A stretch of DNA of 64,000 bases, taken from positions 434,001 through 498,000 of the forward strand of contig JAHYIO010000033.1 of NCBI GenBank assembly GCA_020543525.1, in the 5' to 3' direction. The number at the start of each line of letters is the position of its first letter. Positions within the stretch are counted from its first letter, which is position 1. Below, in pieces: positions 41,468 to 54,900 of this stretch. This DNA comes from Coriolopsis trogii. Taxonomy: Eukaryota > Basidiomycota > Agaricomycetes > Polyporales > Polyporaceae. The notes under the pieces were generated by a model. That model made no database searches and was not told the DNA's origin. It saw only the letters and a program-made list of their open reading frames with translations. The position numbers and the translations under genes are program-made.

Positions 41468-43217
41468 GGCTGGGTGAGAAGTAGATATGGATGGGATGGC
41501 AAGGAAAGAGAAAAGGCGGGACGTCTGAAGTACTGACATAGGTCAGTCCGTGAGTTATATGCATCCCCGGACTGGCAGCGGACCCCACAGCCCCGGTCAT
41601 GATACGGCGTAGTTGCGACACACACCAGCATGCCGTTCTGCGGTCGGACGAATGGTGAGACGGATACGATCCGCGCTCCGGACACTTGGGAGACTGGATC
41701 TGGAGGTGCTCGCGCTCCGACGAGTCGCGCCGAAGGACACCTGCGCCGTGAGTAGCATTCCGTGCCCCATTGCGGGCGTCTTGCAAGCATAGACGCGTGT
41801 ACGCATGTTCCGGGCGCATCGGTGTCAACAGAAGCGCGTTCTAGTGTTCTTTGGATATCCACCCCGAGATCGGTTTGTACAGCCAATCTGGCCGCGCTTA
41901 CCACTCCCAAGATCATTGAGAAGCACGCCTTGTGTGGAGGCTGAGGGCGGCGATAGTGGACACAGTACATTAGCTGTGTCCGCTGTACAGCTTGAAGAAA
42001 TGCTATCAATAATGATAGGGGAGGTTGAGGAGTGAAAGATGCCAACGAACTCAGCTACCACGACCCCAGATTTGGAATACCAGTGTGGTCCTGCATGCAT
42101 GGGCTTGTATGTAAGCAGAGTAACGCATGTCGCAGTGATGCGCGCGCCAACTCGCGCGACTGCAATCCTTGCTTCCGGAGAAAGGTGGATCTCGGACTCG
42201 GAGTGATGTCCCCATTATACGCCGCATCACTCGCTCGATCTCGGTATTCAATTGAGACGACGGTGAATTATCTGCTATGCCATCAGAGCAAAACAATACC
42301 AAGCAATGGTTGCAGGTTAACGTTGCCTTCGGACTCCTTGTCGTGGTCGAAGCTGAAGCCTGAGCTGGTCTTAGAGACATTACCGTTTCAAGACGACGGC
42401 TAAAACTACTCGTCGCCTGGGTATACCATGTGCAGGACCGCATAGCACCTGAGAGGCCGACCACAAACCGGCTCTGCGATGACCAGCATAACAGTGCAAT
42501 TCTATCCTTCCGGACAGGCCTCGCTTGGCAAGTCGTACGACCCTGGTGAGGATGACAGTACGAATGGAGTCATACCAATGTAGATACGAGACTCACGAAT
42601 CCTCCAAATCACATTCATGTGAGTTGGGCCGTTGGCACCGCTGTCGACAAGCATGGCGACTGTCGAGAATAAGGGAAGAGCACATAATTGCACCTACGCA
42701 TGACATCCACGACGCATACTGAAGAAAAGTCCCACACAACGAATGGGTGGGGTGAACTCTGCCGGCGAAAACTTCCCGCGAATCCACAAGTGTAAGTCGA
42801 CAGTCTTTGTCTGGTCTATTTCTGTGACTCTGGTGATGACTGTACCAGCTAAAGGCGGGTACACGATAGTTTTGGCACCAGAGCGAAGCGATACGTTTCC
42901 TATATGCGCACCCATATCGCAGTCACGTTTCGATGAATTGACCGGATGACAGCGTCAAGTCGTTTAAGAGACTTAGCAGTTCTCTGACGATGGTGAGTGT
43001 TGATAGATCTAATTAGAGTGGTAAGACACACCTTCGCCGATGATACGATAGGATGGACCGGCACGGCTACAGACATTGTAACGGTCCGAGAAGATGGCCG
43101 GTGGTACGGAAGCTGAGTCCTTGGGTCATCCGATGACTTCGAACGTGTGCTGCCGTCTTCTCACGCGGCTGTAGGCAATACGAGCGCGGTGAAGGATGGA
43201 GCACCTTGCGTACCTGG
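41468..43217. other. 1.75 kb without a confident gene
   Basis: The longest ORF (235 codons, minus, 41338-42045) overlaps the gene above in another frame and shows no family pattern. A minus-strand segment near 42380-42330 (SKTSSGFSFDHDKESEGN) reads like a possible exon but cannot be extended. Confidence 0.35.
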
Positions 43218-43427
43218 TCAACTGCGGGCTTGCTCCTCGCTGAGGGCGTCTGCGAGCTTCTGGAGTTGGACAGATGTCGTCGTCTCACCGGTATTTTTTG
43301 CGAGACTGCGGGCGCGGTGACGATGGAGAAAGTTGTGGAGACGCTTGTGGGCGACGTCGAGCGGGATCTGCTGAACGCGGACTGTTTGGAGACGGAGAGG
43401 AGGGGTGAGGGCAGTGTCGTGGTCCAT
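43218..43427 (-). CDS. small conserved-looking protein, 69 residues
   Basis: An uninterrupted ORF starting MDHDTALTPPLRLQTVRVQQ with a regular amphipathic second half (IPLDVAHKRLHNFLHRHRAR; SVQLQKLADALSEEQARS). A GTGAGA inside it could also serve as a splice donor, but the ORF stays open. It is divergent from ERG9, about 217 bp between start codons. Family and function unknown. The balanced composition and helical pattern suggest it is real. Confidence 0.4.
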   Translation of the reverse strand: MDHDTALTPPLRLQTVRVQQIPLDVAHKRLHNFLHRHRARSLAKNTGETTTSVQLQKLADALSEEQARS

Positions 43428-43644
43428 GGTCGAGGAGTGCAGAGCGGGTGCAGGACCAGGAAACTTGTGTGAGGACGGTCGGCCCGGTCACGTGAGGGGA
43501 GGAGTGGTACGACTCTGGTGTCGAGCAGCGCGTACGAGAGACGCGGACTGGTCCGCCCTTCCGTCCCGCCCTCGTCGTTTCCCCAGACCAGGCCCCGTCT
43601 CGACTACTGCTGTATCTTTATTCACAAAACACGAAACGACAGCC

Positions 43645-45762
43645 ATGGGCGCCGCATCTATGCTCGTTCTCCTCCTCACCCACCCCATCGAGTTCCGCAC
43701 CCTCCTCCAATACAAAATCTGGCACGAGCCCAAGCGCGACATCACACAACCCTCAGAACATGCTACCTCAGGCTGGGACCGGCCATCTATGCGGAGATGT
43801 TGGGAGTTCCTTGACCTGACCAGTCGGAGTTTTTCTGGCGTCATAAAGGAACTCGATGGTGAACTCGCCAGAGTGGTACGTCCCATCCTCTCCGTCTTGT
43901 CTGGTGCGCGTCACGCTGCGCTGGTCCCCGCGAGAAACCGAGCCTAGAGAATGGAGACTACCTTTTCCAACCTAGCCTCCTCCTTCCAGCGGCCGTATGC
44001 ACGCCCGACCTGCTTCTCTGAACCGAGGTTGCTGGCATTAGGAGGCGCTCTCTGCGTCAAAGCCCGCGTGTCCTGTGACATACTCAACCCCTGTCTTCGC
44101 GCATCACGCTCATGTATGTTGTACATGCATCAACGTGCCTCGCGCCAGAACAGAGCCGTCTCCGGTTTCCGATGTTCAGACTCGTGGAGTGCGCCGTGCA
44201 GGGAATGGCAGTAGCTGCTCCATGACATTCCGCAACTACTTTCTTATTCGTGCATCCAAAGCTATAGCTCACACAATAAATAGGTGTGCTTATTCTATCT
44301 AGTACTGCGAGGTCTCGACACGATTGAAGACGACATGACGATCCCCGACGAAAAGAAACAACCTATTCTTCGACAATTCCATCAACTAGCAGTACAACCC
44401 GGCTGGACATTCGACGAGTGTGGCCCTAACGAGAAGGACCGGCAACTACTAGTAGAGTGGACAGTTGTCAGCGAGGAGTTGAACCGCCTCGATAAATGGT
44501 GCGTCCTGCACGCTGTAATCTGCTCTTTGACTGACTGTATGCACGCATACACCATCCAATCAACAGGTACCGCGACATTATCCTCGACATTTGTGAAAAG
44601 ATGCAAACAGGCATGGCGGACTACGCGCACAAAGCCGCAGTGACAGACTCCCTCTACGTCGAGACCATTGACGAGTACAACCTCTACTGTCACTACGTCG
44701 CTGGGCTCGTTGGCGAGGGGCTCACCCGTTTCTGGTCCGCGTCGGGCAGGGAGGCCGCTTGGCTCGGCGAACAGCTCGAGCTCTCCAACGCGATGGGCGT
44801 CATGCTCCAGAAAACAAACATCATCCGTGACTTCCGCGAAGATGCGGACGAGCGCCGGTTCTTCTGGCCGCGCGAGATCTGGGGGCGCGAGATCTACGGG
44901 CAAGCCGCAGGCAACAGGCCCGCAATCAAGGACCTGCCCGAGCTCTACGCACCCGGCAACGAACAGCAAGCGCTCTGGGTACAGAGCGGGATGGTCACCG
45001 ACGCGCTAGGGCACGCTTGCGACTCGCTCGACTACCTCCGGCTGCTGAAGACCCAGAGCGTGTTTTCGTTCTGCGCGATCCCACAGACGATGTCGATGGC
45101 GACGCTCTCTCTGTGCTTCATGAACCCGGTCATGTTCCAGAAACATATCAAGATCCGCAAAGCCGAGGCCGCTTCGGTATGTGCATGTCCATTCAAGTTT
45201 TGCCAGACTTCCTGACCGTATGCCCACTTTCTGCAGCTGATCATGAAGTCTACCAACCCTCGCGACGTAGCGTACATCTTCCGCGACTACTCGCGTAGGA
45301 TTCACGCCCGCGCGGTCCCCCAAGACCCAAACTTCCTCCGTCTCTCCGTCGCATGCGGCAAGGTATGCGCATCGTCCTGTTTTTGCCCCTCCCCGGCCAG
45401 CCTGCTAAACGGGACCCCCTTACCAGATCGAACAATGGTGCGAACGAAACTACCCCTCCTTCGTCCGCCTCCAAGCCGTCTCCGGCGGCGTCCAATTCGA
45501 CCCCGCCGACGCGCGCACCAAAGTCGTCGAGGCCGCGCAAGCCCGCGACGCTGTTGCTGCGCGCGAGAAGCGCGTCGCCGAGATCCGCGAGAAGGTCGCG
45601 AACGGGTCGATCAAGGCCGCCCCCGACACCGAGACGCCGACGACGGGCGAGATGCTGATGTACGTCGGCACCGCGTTCCTCGTCGTCATCGCCATCAGCC
45701 TTGGGGCGGCGTGGTTGATGATGTGGTATTACGACCTGCACTTTGCGACGACCCGGGCATAG
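43645..45762 (+). CDS. ERG9: squalene synthase (farnesyl-diphosphate farnesyltransferase)
   Basis: Joins two farnesyl diphosphates to squalene with NADPH, the first committed step to ergosterol, at the ER membrane. Exons: 43645-43875, 44284-44498, 44567-45176, 45237-45362 and 45427-45762, about 505 residues in all. Key motifs are VCLFYLVLRGLDTIEDDM with the first Asp-rich motif, YCHYVAGLVGEGLTRFW, and NIIRDFREDADERRFFWPRE with the second Asp-rich motif. MATLSLCFMNPVMFQKHIKI and KSTNPRDVAYIFRDYSRRIH follow as expected. A C-terminal membrane anchor reads MYVGTAFLVVIAISLGAAWL. The first intron (43876-44283) is 408 nt, far longer than the 55-70 nt introns nearby. All catalytic motifs are intact. 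Confidence 0.95.
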
Positions 45763-46198
45763 GCTTGTTTGTCCATCATTCGGCTGTCCGGTCTGCATAG
45801 GAGGTGGAGGTTTTGGGGGTTCGGAGGATGTACTCACTTGCTGTGCTTAGCTACTACTCTCATGTGGTGGAACGTGAGCGGGCACTACTCTTGGCCTTCC
45901 TCTCGCAGGACATCTTGCTTTAGACTTGGTTTATATACGTGCGTCCAGATACCCGGATTACAATACATTGATCCATAATATTTTAAGCTGCGTGACGACT
46001 ACAGGGTAAGGGTCCCGCACGTCCCCCATACCGTCCGATCCGGAAACACAAACATGCTGGACACAGTGAAATCAAGACGAGACGTACATACTATTTGCAC
46101 ACGACGGGAAAAAGCGAGATGACAACCGGATAAAGGGCACACACTTGAGGATTGGCCGGAGCGTCTACCCAGACAGGCCGTTCGAAATCCGTCTGTGT
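45763..46198. other. intergenic between convergent ERG9 and the RCC1-PHD gene
   Basis: Nothing recognised beyond two convergent 3' ends. Confidence 0.4.
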
Positions 46199-48654
46199 CT
46201 ATTTCTTGCGCTTCGACGCTGGAGCGGGGCATCATCAGCTCTGGTCCCCGGAGCAAGCACAGCGCAAGCGAAGGAAACTCACAGGCAGACTCAGCGGGAG
46301 CTTTGCGCTTCTGACCCGGCTTGGGGGATTCCTGCACCGTCCTCTTGGGCTTTCTCCGCACGACGCCGTCGAGCGTGACCGGCGCGCCCGGGTCGGCCTC
46401 GCACTCGGGGCAGAACCATTCGCCATCGGGGACAGCGTCCAGTGGGGGATCGAGGCACTTGATATGATACGGATAGTCGCACTGAGTAGAGGCGGTAATG
46501 AGCAACGCGCGGGTGCGTGTGACACGTGGAAGCAGATAAAAGAGGTGACAGACCTTGTCGCAAGCTAACGGCGAGTCCTCGTCCCCGTTGTCCTGGTCGC
46601 ATACGACACAGTTGTCCGGGGCGCTGATGTCTACGGGATGACGTGGGAGATCCGAAAACTTCTCGTTCGGCTTCGCGAGGAGGAATGTGGTGTTCTGTCC
46701 TGCCGCCACTCTATAGAGGACAGAGGGTGAGTGTACGAAGGTTCAAGGCACGATATATAACACGTACTGCATCACGTCAATGCCCACAAGTGGCATATTC
46801 TGAGTCGGTTTTGTAGCGCTTTTTGGCTGATCGGGTCCGTGTCCCAATTCGCCTCGAGGCAACGTCAGGAAGACAACATATGCGGTAGGCATACATAACA
46901 TACCATTTAGCGCTCCCTGGCCGAATGCGATGGTCATCACGCCGGTCTCCTCCTGAGCAAGAGCCCAATGCGTCACGCCTCCACAGGCAGCATGAATGAT
47001 CTTACACCCACTGTGATTCTGATTAGCATCCAGAAGCCATGAGATCAAAGTAAGTGCTTACTGCATGTCCTGGAGCCATTTGAACGTCGTGAACGGTTGA
47101 CCACCAGACCCTATGCGTCAGACGAAAGCGTCAACCACTAGCGTGATGCGCGAGAGGCAGACAGGACGCGCACCATCACCGGTGTTCTTCCACTTTCCGG
47201 CGATCCACCACATGCTCTGCTTGTCGATCACGACCGAACATGAAGGACCGGCATATACATGTACGCCCATGAGGACATCGCTCGGACCAGCAAACTGGGG
47301 CACCATTTTGGGTACGAGGACGTCTACTTGATTACCTAGACCGAGGCGGCAGTAGCCGTTGTAGCCCCAGACAAATACGTGCCTGCAAGACATGAGTCTT
47401 CATGAGACTATCGAGCCGAACGAGTAAAAACTCAATGCTTACCCTTCGCTATCGAGAGCTATTGCATGCTGAGGTCCACAGGCAATCTCGACTATTTTGC
47501 GGTCGGCGAGTCCTCGAACAAGGACTGCACGAAGGATGTATCTGAGATGCAGTGACACCAGTTTAAGAAGGCAGGACTCACTCGGCTCTGTCTCATAGTC
47601 GAATGCGGATTTGCCAGCAGACACGATACGCTCGCCAGCTTGACCATTGCCCAACTGACCCTTCTCCTCGCTCCCGAAGGCGAACACTGCAACAAGCGTC
47701 AAAACGGGACGTTGACAGCGAACCTCGACGACCGACTCACCTTTGCCGCTCTCCGTGAGCACCAACGAGAAGGTGATGCCAGCCGAGGCCTTGACCACCT
47801 TCTCCTTCGCGCCGTTGAGTTTAGGCCCATTTACCAGCTTGAATGCTTGGACTTCCGGACACGCCGGGTGGCCGCACTAGGCGCACGACAGGTTGATGTT
47901 TTGAGGACGCATACAACCATGCCACACTGGACCACCACCCACCTGTCCCGCATGGTTCGCCCCCGCAGACCAGAGCTGCCCTTCGCTTCCCACGAGGAGC
48001 GTATGATTGCGCCCGCATGCAGCGTGAACAAAGCGCGTGTTGGTCGGTGCCCCGAGCTCCTGGGGAGTCAGTCGTCGTGGCTCGTTCTCGGAGATCGCGT
48101 CGACCCCGGTGAGGCCGAGGCAGGACTTGTCGTTGCGTCCGAAAAGCCAGGCAGCACCCGTGATGTCAAGGACGACGCAGTGACAGCCACAGCATGAGGT
48201 GTGGATGGAGACAGCCTTGATGTCGCTCAGCGAGCGGAGGATGTGGGGCTCGGGGAGGTCGGTACTGGGAGGGTACGCATTGTGGGTTCGGGGAGGCAGA
48301 TGGTGCAGAGCATCGCAAGTACTCACGAAGTTCCATCGTCCTGACCCTTCTTCCCCCCTTTGTCTTTCTTCCCGAGTCGTGTCCTGTGGTTGCCGTCAGC
48401 TGTGTGTTCGGTGCCCGACGCAAGCGAGCTCGCAGGATGCCCGCGTGGCTCGCGCCGCGACACGAGAGTGGCAGCCACTAGACCAATCACGGGTGTGGAA
48501 ACTCACCAGTCGGTGCCTCCGCAAAGCAGGACTTTTCGGGCAAGAACGAGGGGTCAGCGAGAGCGACGAGGGACGAACGACGAGAACTGGTACCTCTTCC
48601 CCACTGCTGCTCAGGCTGGGCGGATGTGGCGGCGGAAGTGGAAGTGTTGGACAT
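46199..48654 (-). CDS. RCC1-repeat protein with C-terminal PHD finger
   Basis: Start MSNTSTSAATSAQPEQQWG at 48654; about ten exons. The body has RCC1-like beta-propeller blades: CVVLDITGAAWLFGRNDKSC, FVHAACGRNHTLLVGSEGQL with WSAGANHAGQV, ASAGITFSLVLTESGK with VFAFGSEEKGQLGNGQA, IACGPQHAIALDSEG with HVFVWGYNGYCRLGLGNQ, IIHAACGGVTHWALAQEETG and VAAGQNTTFLLAKPNEK. After it comes a PHD finger: CVVCDQDNGDEDSPLACDKC then DYPYHIKCLDPPLDAVPDGE and WFCPEC, a complete C4HC3 zinc set. A basic tail (RRKPKRTVQESPKPGQKRK) ends SSKRKK at 46199-46201. The PHD finger suggests histone-tail binding and the tail suggests nuclear location. The two-domain order is directly visible; its partner is unknown. Confidence 0.85.
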
Positions 48655-48946
48655 CGTTGCACCGCCTCAAGGTGGGTTGGACGAACGAGAACGACGGCCG
48701 TGTGACAAGTACTCGCGCCCTCTCGCTACCCGCCCAAACCGTCCAGGCTGTCAGCCCCGCGAGAACATCCCCAGCAGCCGACTCCGTGTGCGTCCTCCGC
48801 CGACGCTGCGCACACTCTGCTCCTCGGGGGAAGCTATGGTACAGTTCTATTACGCAGACTAGATAGCAAGACAGGCCAGGCAGCGAACAAAGTACAATAC
48901 ATCGAAAGCGTGCAGTCGTCCGTTCAGTATCCAAACCCTTGCAGAA

Positions 48947-51900
48947 TCACCAGAACGCACACCTGCGTCCGCCAATGTCAGTAACAGCCTCCCATACACG
49001 CGAAGGGACACCTACCATCCAGAGAAACACTGGCACAAATTCTCAAGCGACGTGGCCTGTAGAATCAGCTTGTCGACCTGCGCCGGGACAGACAGCACCT
49101 CATCTGGGTTGAAGTCTCGTCCTGCACACACATGAATGAGTGGTCTTTCGGGAAACAGGCAGAGTATGACGTGCCTGTGAGCTTATCTTGGACGCGTCTG
49201 TATACGAACAGCGCACGCTCGTTCCGAACTTCCTGGGCCTCTGAATGAATGGCACAGAACCGACACCGAACACCGAATCAGCGACAGCAAACGCAATCAC
49301 GCAATCTCGGCACATACCGTTCAGGATGTCATTCTCGTCTGCCTTCAACTTCCGGATCGGCGCTGTGGGATACGCAGCTGCGCGAACCAGGTCCGCGGCA
49401 CGACTGCTGTCACCTGTATGGGTCGTACACGTAAGAGCCAGTCCAATGGTCCGCGAGAGGGCCAAGACCAATAGGGGAGAGTGTAGTAGGATGAGAACGC
49501 ACCTTCTCCCCGACGCGTGTCCACGTCCGGCTGCATCAGCCGCCAGTTGATCAACGGGTCGTACACGAACGCCTCGAGAACGGCCATGAGCGACTCCTTG
49601 TTGTCCCGCAGCACCTTCATGCTGATCTCGCACGTATTCCTGAAGCTTCCCTCGATCCCGCTCACTTCCATCGCGTGGGTGAGCATCCTCGTCAATCTAA
49701 ACGGAATCTTCTCCGGGAACTTCTCGCGGTGCATGGCGACCTCGAAGCAGTCCCCAAAGTCGATGTGCACCATCTTGCCCGTATTGCGCTCGAGCATGAG
49801 ATTAGACGGGTGACGGTCGCCCAGGCCGAGGATGTAGCCGACCATGCTGTTTACGGCGAGCGAGCGAGTGTAGGTCGCACGGCGTTCCAGCCAGTGCTCC
49901 GAGTTCAAGCTCTTGAGCCAAAGCACCCTGTATAGGTCTTGTCCGGTCGTATTCTCGAGCGCGTACTCGAAGACCTCGATCTTCTGCAACAGGATCAAGT
50001 TCTCGTAGTCGGGCGCCATCTGTGACATGTCTCAGCGGGGAGTAAATTGCCAAGACTGGAAGTCTCCATACCTGAAGCATCAGGCGGTACTCAATGTTCA
50101 GCAGAACTTTCCTGGACTCCCGGTAGTCCCGAACAAGCACGTGGAGCGTGTCGCTGTCCTTCACCCAACCAAGCAGACCAGCGTTCGGCGCAAGTGGGAT
50201 GACTGGGAAGCGCTGTATATGCAGACGCCGCTTGAAGCAGTCCGTGTCGACGGCCAGTAAGCCGTTGACCAGGCTGAAGAGCTGCATGACACGCTCGTCC
50301 TGCCGGAGATCTTCATGACCTTTGAGAAGGAACTGGTAATCGTTCCCGTCGCTGCCCTTGATGCATAACCGACGTGGACGTTGCTTGGAAGAGATGACGC
50401 TGAGCTTGGACGCGAAACTACCAATCTTGATGACGGGTTTGCCGCTCTGATATGTACCTGTATGCACTTGGTGAGCATGACATCAGTGCTGCGTACTACA
50501 CTACGCACCAGGTACAGCGAGTTCCAGGTTGCGTGCCTTGAGCAGCTCCGGAGACACGTATTGCAGATCGAGGGTCGTGAGTTGCGGGAGTTGCTTTTCG
50601 ATCTTCTTGAACACCTGCAATACAGTGAATGTCTTCAGGGCACCGAGCATAGCGGGTAATGCAGGGACCACTTACTCCATAGTAGATCTCCCATGCCTTC
50701 TCTAGATCACGCTTCTCGCCATAGATTGTGTACCGTCTGCACGCCTCGCGCGCCTCGTGCAAGTCGCGGCCGAAGACTTGAGCGAATGAGATCTCCCGAG
50801 CGGTTTTAGGGCCCTGCTACATCGAAGGGCTAACGTCAGACCAGCAAGAAACGGAATGAATGGACCGTTTACGACTTCAAGCATATCATGGAGCGGTTCC
50901 AAGTAGGCGATCATGCCCATCGGGTTGTGGTCCGTGAAGTACAGTCGCGACGCCTCTTCTAGGCCCTCGTGCCACAGTTCATGCCACAGGATAGCGACTC
51001 GAATGAGCTCCTGGCTGACAAGCAACGCTTGCTCTACGATGATTCGGCTGTGTTCGCGCATGCGGTCCATGATGCTGAGGGCGGCCGTCTTCCGGACTTG
51101 GCTCGACGATTTCGATGCCACAGTCAGAGGATACACGAGGGCTTGAGGGTGGTGCTTGCCGACATCAGTGAGTAGGTTGTTAATGTTCCGTCGAATGTTG
51201 TTGCTCGGCGTCTGGATACGGGCGATGATTTGGGGTATCACCTCTAGCCAGGTATCGACTTCGACATCGGTGAATCCGCTGCTCATAGCATGGCTGACGT
51301 CGTCGTGGGCACCGTACTTGAACCACAGTGTGAGTAAACGCAGCGTGTCTTGAAGGGCATTCTCGTTTCTCAAAGAAATCGAGCGGAAGAAACCTGCGGA
51401 GGGTCGTTGAGCGAGCAATTCGTGTGGAACAACACGATACTCACCAGTAACAGAAGAAACAATGTGGACAGCCAGGTCTTTCCCTGGCACGTCGCTGATC
51501 TTGTTGTACTGCTGTTCCTCAAGATAGCCTACCACCTCGAAGTTTGCAAGTGCCCACGTGTGCCATGCCTTATACCACGTCGGGTCAAAGTGGGTAGCCC
51601 AATAATACGATTGCAGGATCTCCGAGATGTTTCCCTGTGCGCGCATCGTCAAATTGAGCTCGCTCGATCTAGGGTGCGGCTCACCTTGTCCCACCCCTCC
51701 TGCAGCGCGAGCTGCCATTCGCCGAGCTTATAGTAGCAACGAGCGAGGAGACGTGACAGCTCCTCCAGCTTGGTAGCTGCATTGGGATCGACTCTTGCAG
51801 TCGGACCAGGGTTGATGTCACGAGACAGTTTCTCGGAGAAGTCGCGTAGATAGTTGAGTGTCTCCTCCCTCTCACCTTTCGCCCAATTGCACTTGAGGTG

Positions 51901-54900
51901 GGCATAGATGACCATAGGCGGCGCCTTGGAGTACTGTTGTTCGCGGTAGCCAGGAGGTTGATGGTGCTGTGAGATGCTGGATGAGTATGTATCAAGTGGA
52001 GTCGAGTAAACACACTCACCCTGTCAGGCCATAGTAAAGAGTTGATAGTCTTCTCCGCCAGGAACATACGATCCGACTTTCGGCAGAGGTTCGCAAATTT
52101 GATCCACATAACAGGGTCGTCCTCGGGTGAAAGCACAAGAGCACGGACTTGCAGGATGCGTTGCCAGACTTCCACATTCGGCTGACATCCTTGCAACCTC
52201 TTCATCCATGTCTTTCGCATAGCCGCCTGGCGCTCTGGCTGGTCAGCGTGTTGCTTGTAGTTGACTATCTCCTCAAGTTCAGATAGCATCTGGGCCCGAA
52301 CCATCGTACTGCCATCTTTGCATCAGTGATCGTCGTATTTGCCAGACGAAGTGAGCTCACTTGTACGACCGCCCATAACTCTCACCGACGAGCGACGTAA
52401 GCTCAGGATCGAGAAGATCCCGTGCTTTCGCAATCTGCGCCATCGCCTTCGGGAACTGGTTCTGATGCACAGCCAGGATCGCTCGATAGAACGGGCGGTC
52501 CGCCGAATCAGGCTTCATTGTCGCGATATAGTCGTCCATCGAATCCCAGTCGTTCAGCGCCCACGCCGCGGCGGCAGCCATCGGCGCGATCTCCCTTCGG
52601 TCCTCAACGTTCGCGTTCGACCAGTTCTCTTCGACTTGCTTCGCGAGCTGATCCCACTCGCCCAACGCGTGCAAGCACTTCATCCGTCCAATCGCGATCT
52701 CAGGAGCACCTGGGTCAATCTCAGCGCGGTCTTCGTACGTCTTGAGGGCCTCCTGCCACCGGCCGAGTCGCTCGTACCACTCTTCATGCTTGCTGACGTC
52801 GTATTGCTCGCGTGCGATGAGCAGCGTTCCCCATGCGGCGTCATGCTGCTGCAGCTTCGAGTTGATGCTGATGAGCGCCTCGATGATAGTGGGAGATGTC
52901 TCGGTGAAGAACTCGAGCTCCTTATAGTGCAGCGCCTTGGCATAAGCGTGGAACTTCATGGCATACTCGCCCAGTGTGCGATTTTCGATAGGGAGGGCCT
53001 TCTCCTCGTGCTCCATGAACTCGGCGAGGTTGAGTAGTCTGTGGACGAGCTCCGATGGCGCCGTGTTAGATGTTATAGCGTACTCAATGGACCTTACAAG
53101 GTCCTCCTGTAACGACCTGCATTTAGCACACGCAAACGACATTCTCAGTTCGAACGCACCTGGTACTGATCATACAGCTCGCCCCAACATGAGACGAAGG
53201 CGGCATTGAACAGCTCTCTAGCGAGAGGTTGGTGTACATCGACCAAGCTCATACAAGCACGGAGAGCAGCGGATGGAGACTCGCGCATGAACTCGACGGA
53301 GAGCTTCTGTATCCACTCGTGCCAATCCTCTTTCGTCGCGACCTGCGACACGTCCCACGCCTGCTTGAGATGCTGCTGATTGACGGCCATCTTGGTAGCT
53401 TCTGCCGGGGCCTGGAAGTCCGTAGCCTTCGAGCTCTCGCTCGCCCTGGGGTAATTCAGTATTGTGCGAGGAAGGTGGCATCGAGCGAACTCACAGATCG
53501 AGTACCGACATCTCCTGCGGCAATCGCTCGCCCTTGAACAGCTTGTCGATGAGGTTCTCGTACCGGTGATGGGAGATCCGGTGTCGAGTGATGGTCTAGG
53601 AAGAGGTCAACATTGCGAACTGTGCCACTGACACAGGACTAGACGAAACGTACCTTCCGAATCGTCGGATGGAAGATCGCAAAGTCCGACCCCAGCTGGA
53701 TCATCAATGCGCACAACGTGTCCAGAACCGCCATTCTCAGCTCGTTGTTCCCCTGGTTCAACACCCGCACAAGCGGGTGGATGATCCGCGACGCATGATC
53801 TGAGAAGTTGACGCGTCTCGTCAGGCCCTCAATCGTGTGTATCGCCTTCTTGCGCAGTGAAATAGGTGCGTCCGCCCTCTCGTAAGTCTTCACGATGAGC
53901 GGGATGACGAGCTGAAGGTACTCCTCGATATTCGCTCCAAAGGTCAGGAACGCGTCGAAGATCTTCATTTGCGTATTGCTTGTCTGGTCGTTCAGCTCTC
54001 CTTCAAAGACTTTGAGTATGGGGGGAAGGATCATGGGAATGAAAGGTTTGAACTCGGCATCGAGAGCCTTTCCGAGAGCCTCGACGAGTGACATCAGGGG
54101 TAGCTGAAGAAGAGCGTTGTCCCAGAGATCCTGGACAAGTTTGAATATCTCCGTTGTATGGTTGCGGACGTGCTGCTTGATGATCCCAACCAAGATAGCC
54201 AGCTGTTCCAAGTGAAAGACTTGTATACGAGAAGCGGATGTCCTTGCAACTGTTGCAAACGCTGGAATGATCTACGCGTATTGCGGTGATCAGCAAAGGT
54301 ATATACATACCAGACAAGCACTGTCGCGCCTACCTGAGGAAGGAAGGTGACACACTTCAAGCCTTGCGTCTTGAAGATCGACATGATCGCCTCGATGACC
54401 TTGTGGTGATGATTGCTCAGCGACTGATCCTTCAGTATGTTCAACAAGGAATTGATGGCCACGGTCTGATAGTAATCGTCTGACGCGGTCGATGCTCCCG
54501 TGAGGTTTCTTGACGCGGCACTGACAAGGCTAGACGACACTTCGCTGGCAGCATCCTCCTCGGGTTTGATCTTCCGCCGGTAAGGGTCCAGAGCACCGAG
54601 AATACCAAGCACTTTGATGACTTCGCGCCGCACGGCTTGACTGAGCTCTGTCCGCAATATCCGGCTGAGAATCTGTAGAAGCATCGGGTACTCCACGAGA
54701 GGAGCGATCACGTAGCCAGTACTCGAGCAGAGCTGACCGAGAGTATGAAGCGCAGCGTCTCGCTTCTGCAGAGAGGGGTCTGCAAGCTTGGCGATAATGA
54801 CCTGCATGAGATCAGGTACATTGGGCATGACATCCTCGCCTCCGACGCAGGCCAGCTCTCCGAGACACATCAAGATATTGGCAGAGACTGTGGGGTTAGG

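Noticed and set aside
41338..42045. 235-codon minus-strand ORF
   Set aside because: It overlaps, in another frame, the better-supported Cys-rich exon at 41408-41467 and has no recognisable family.
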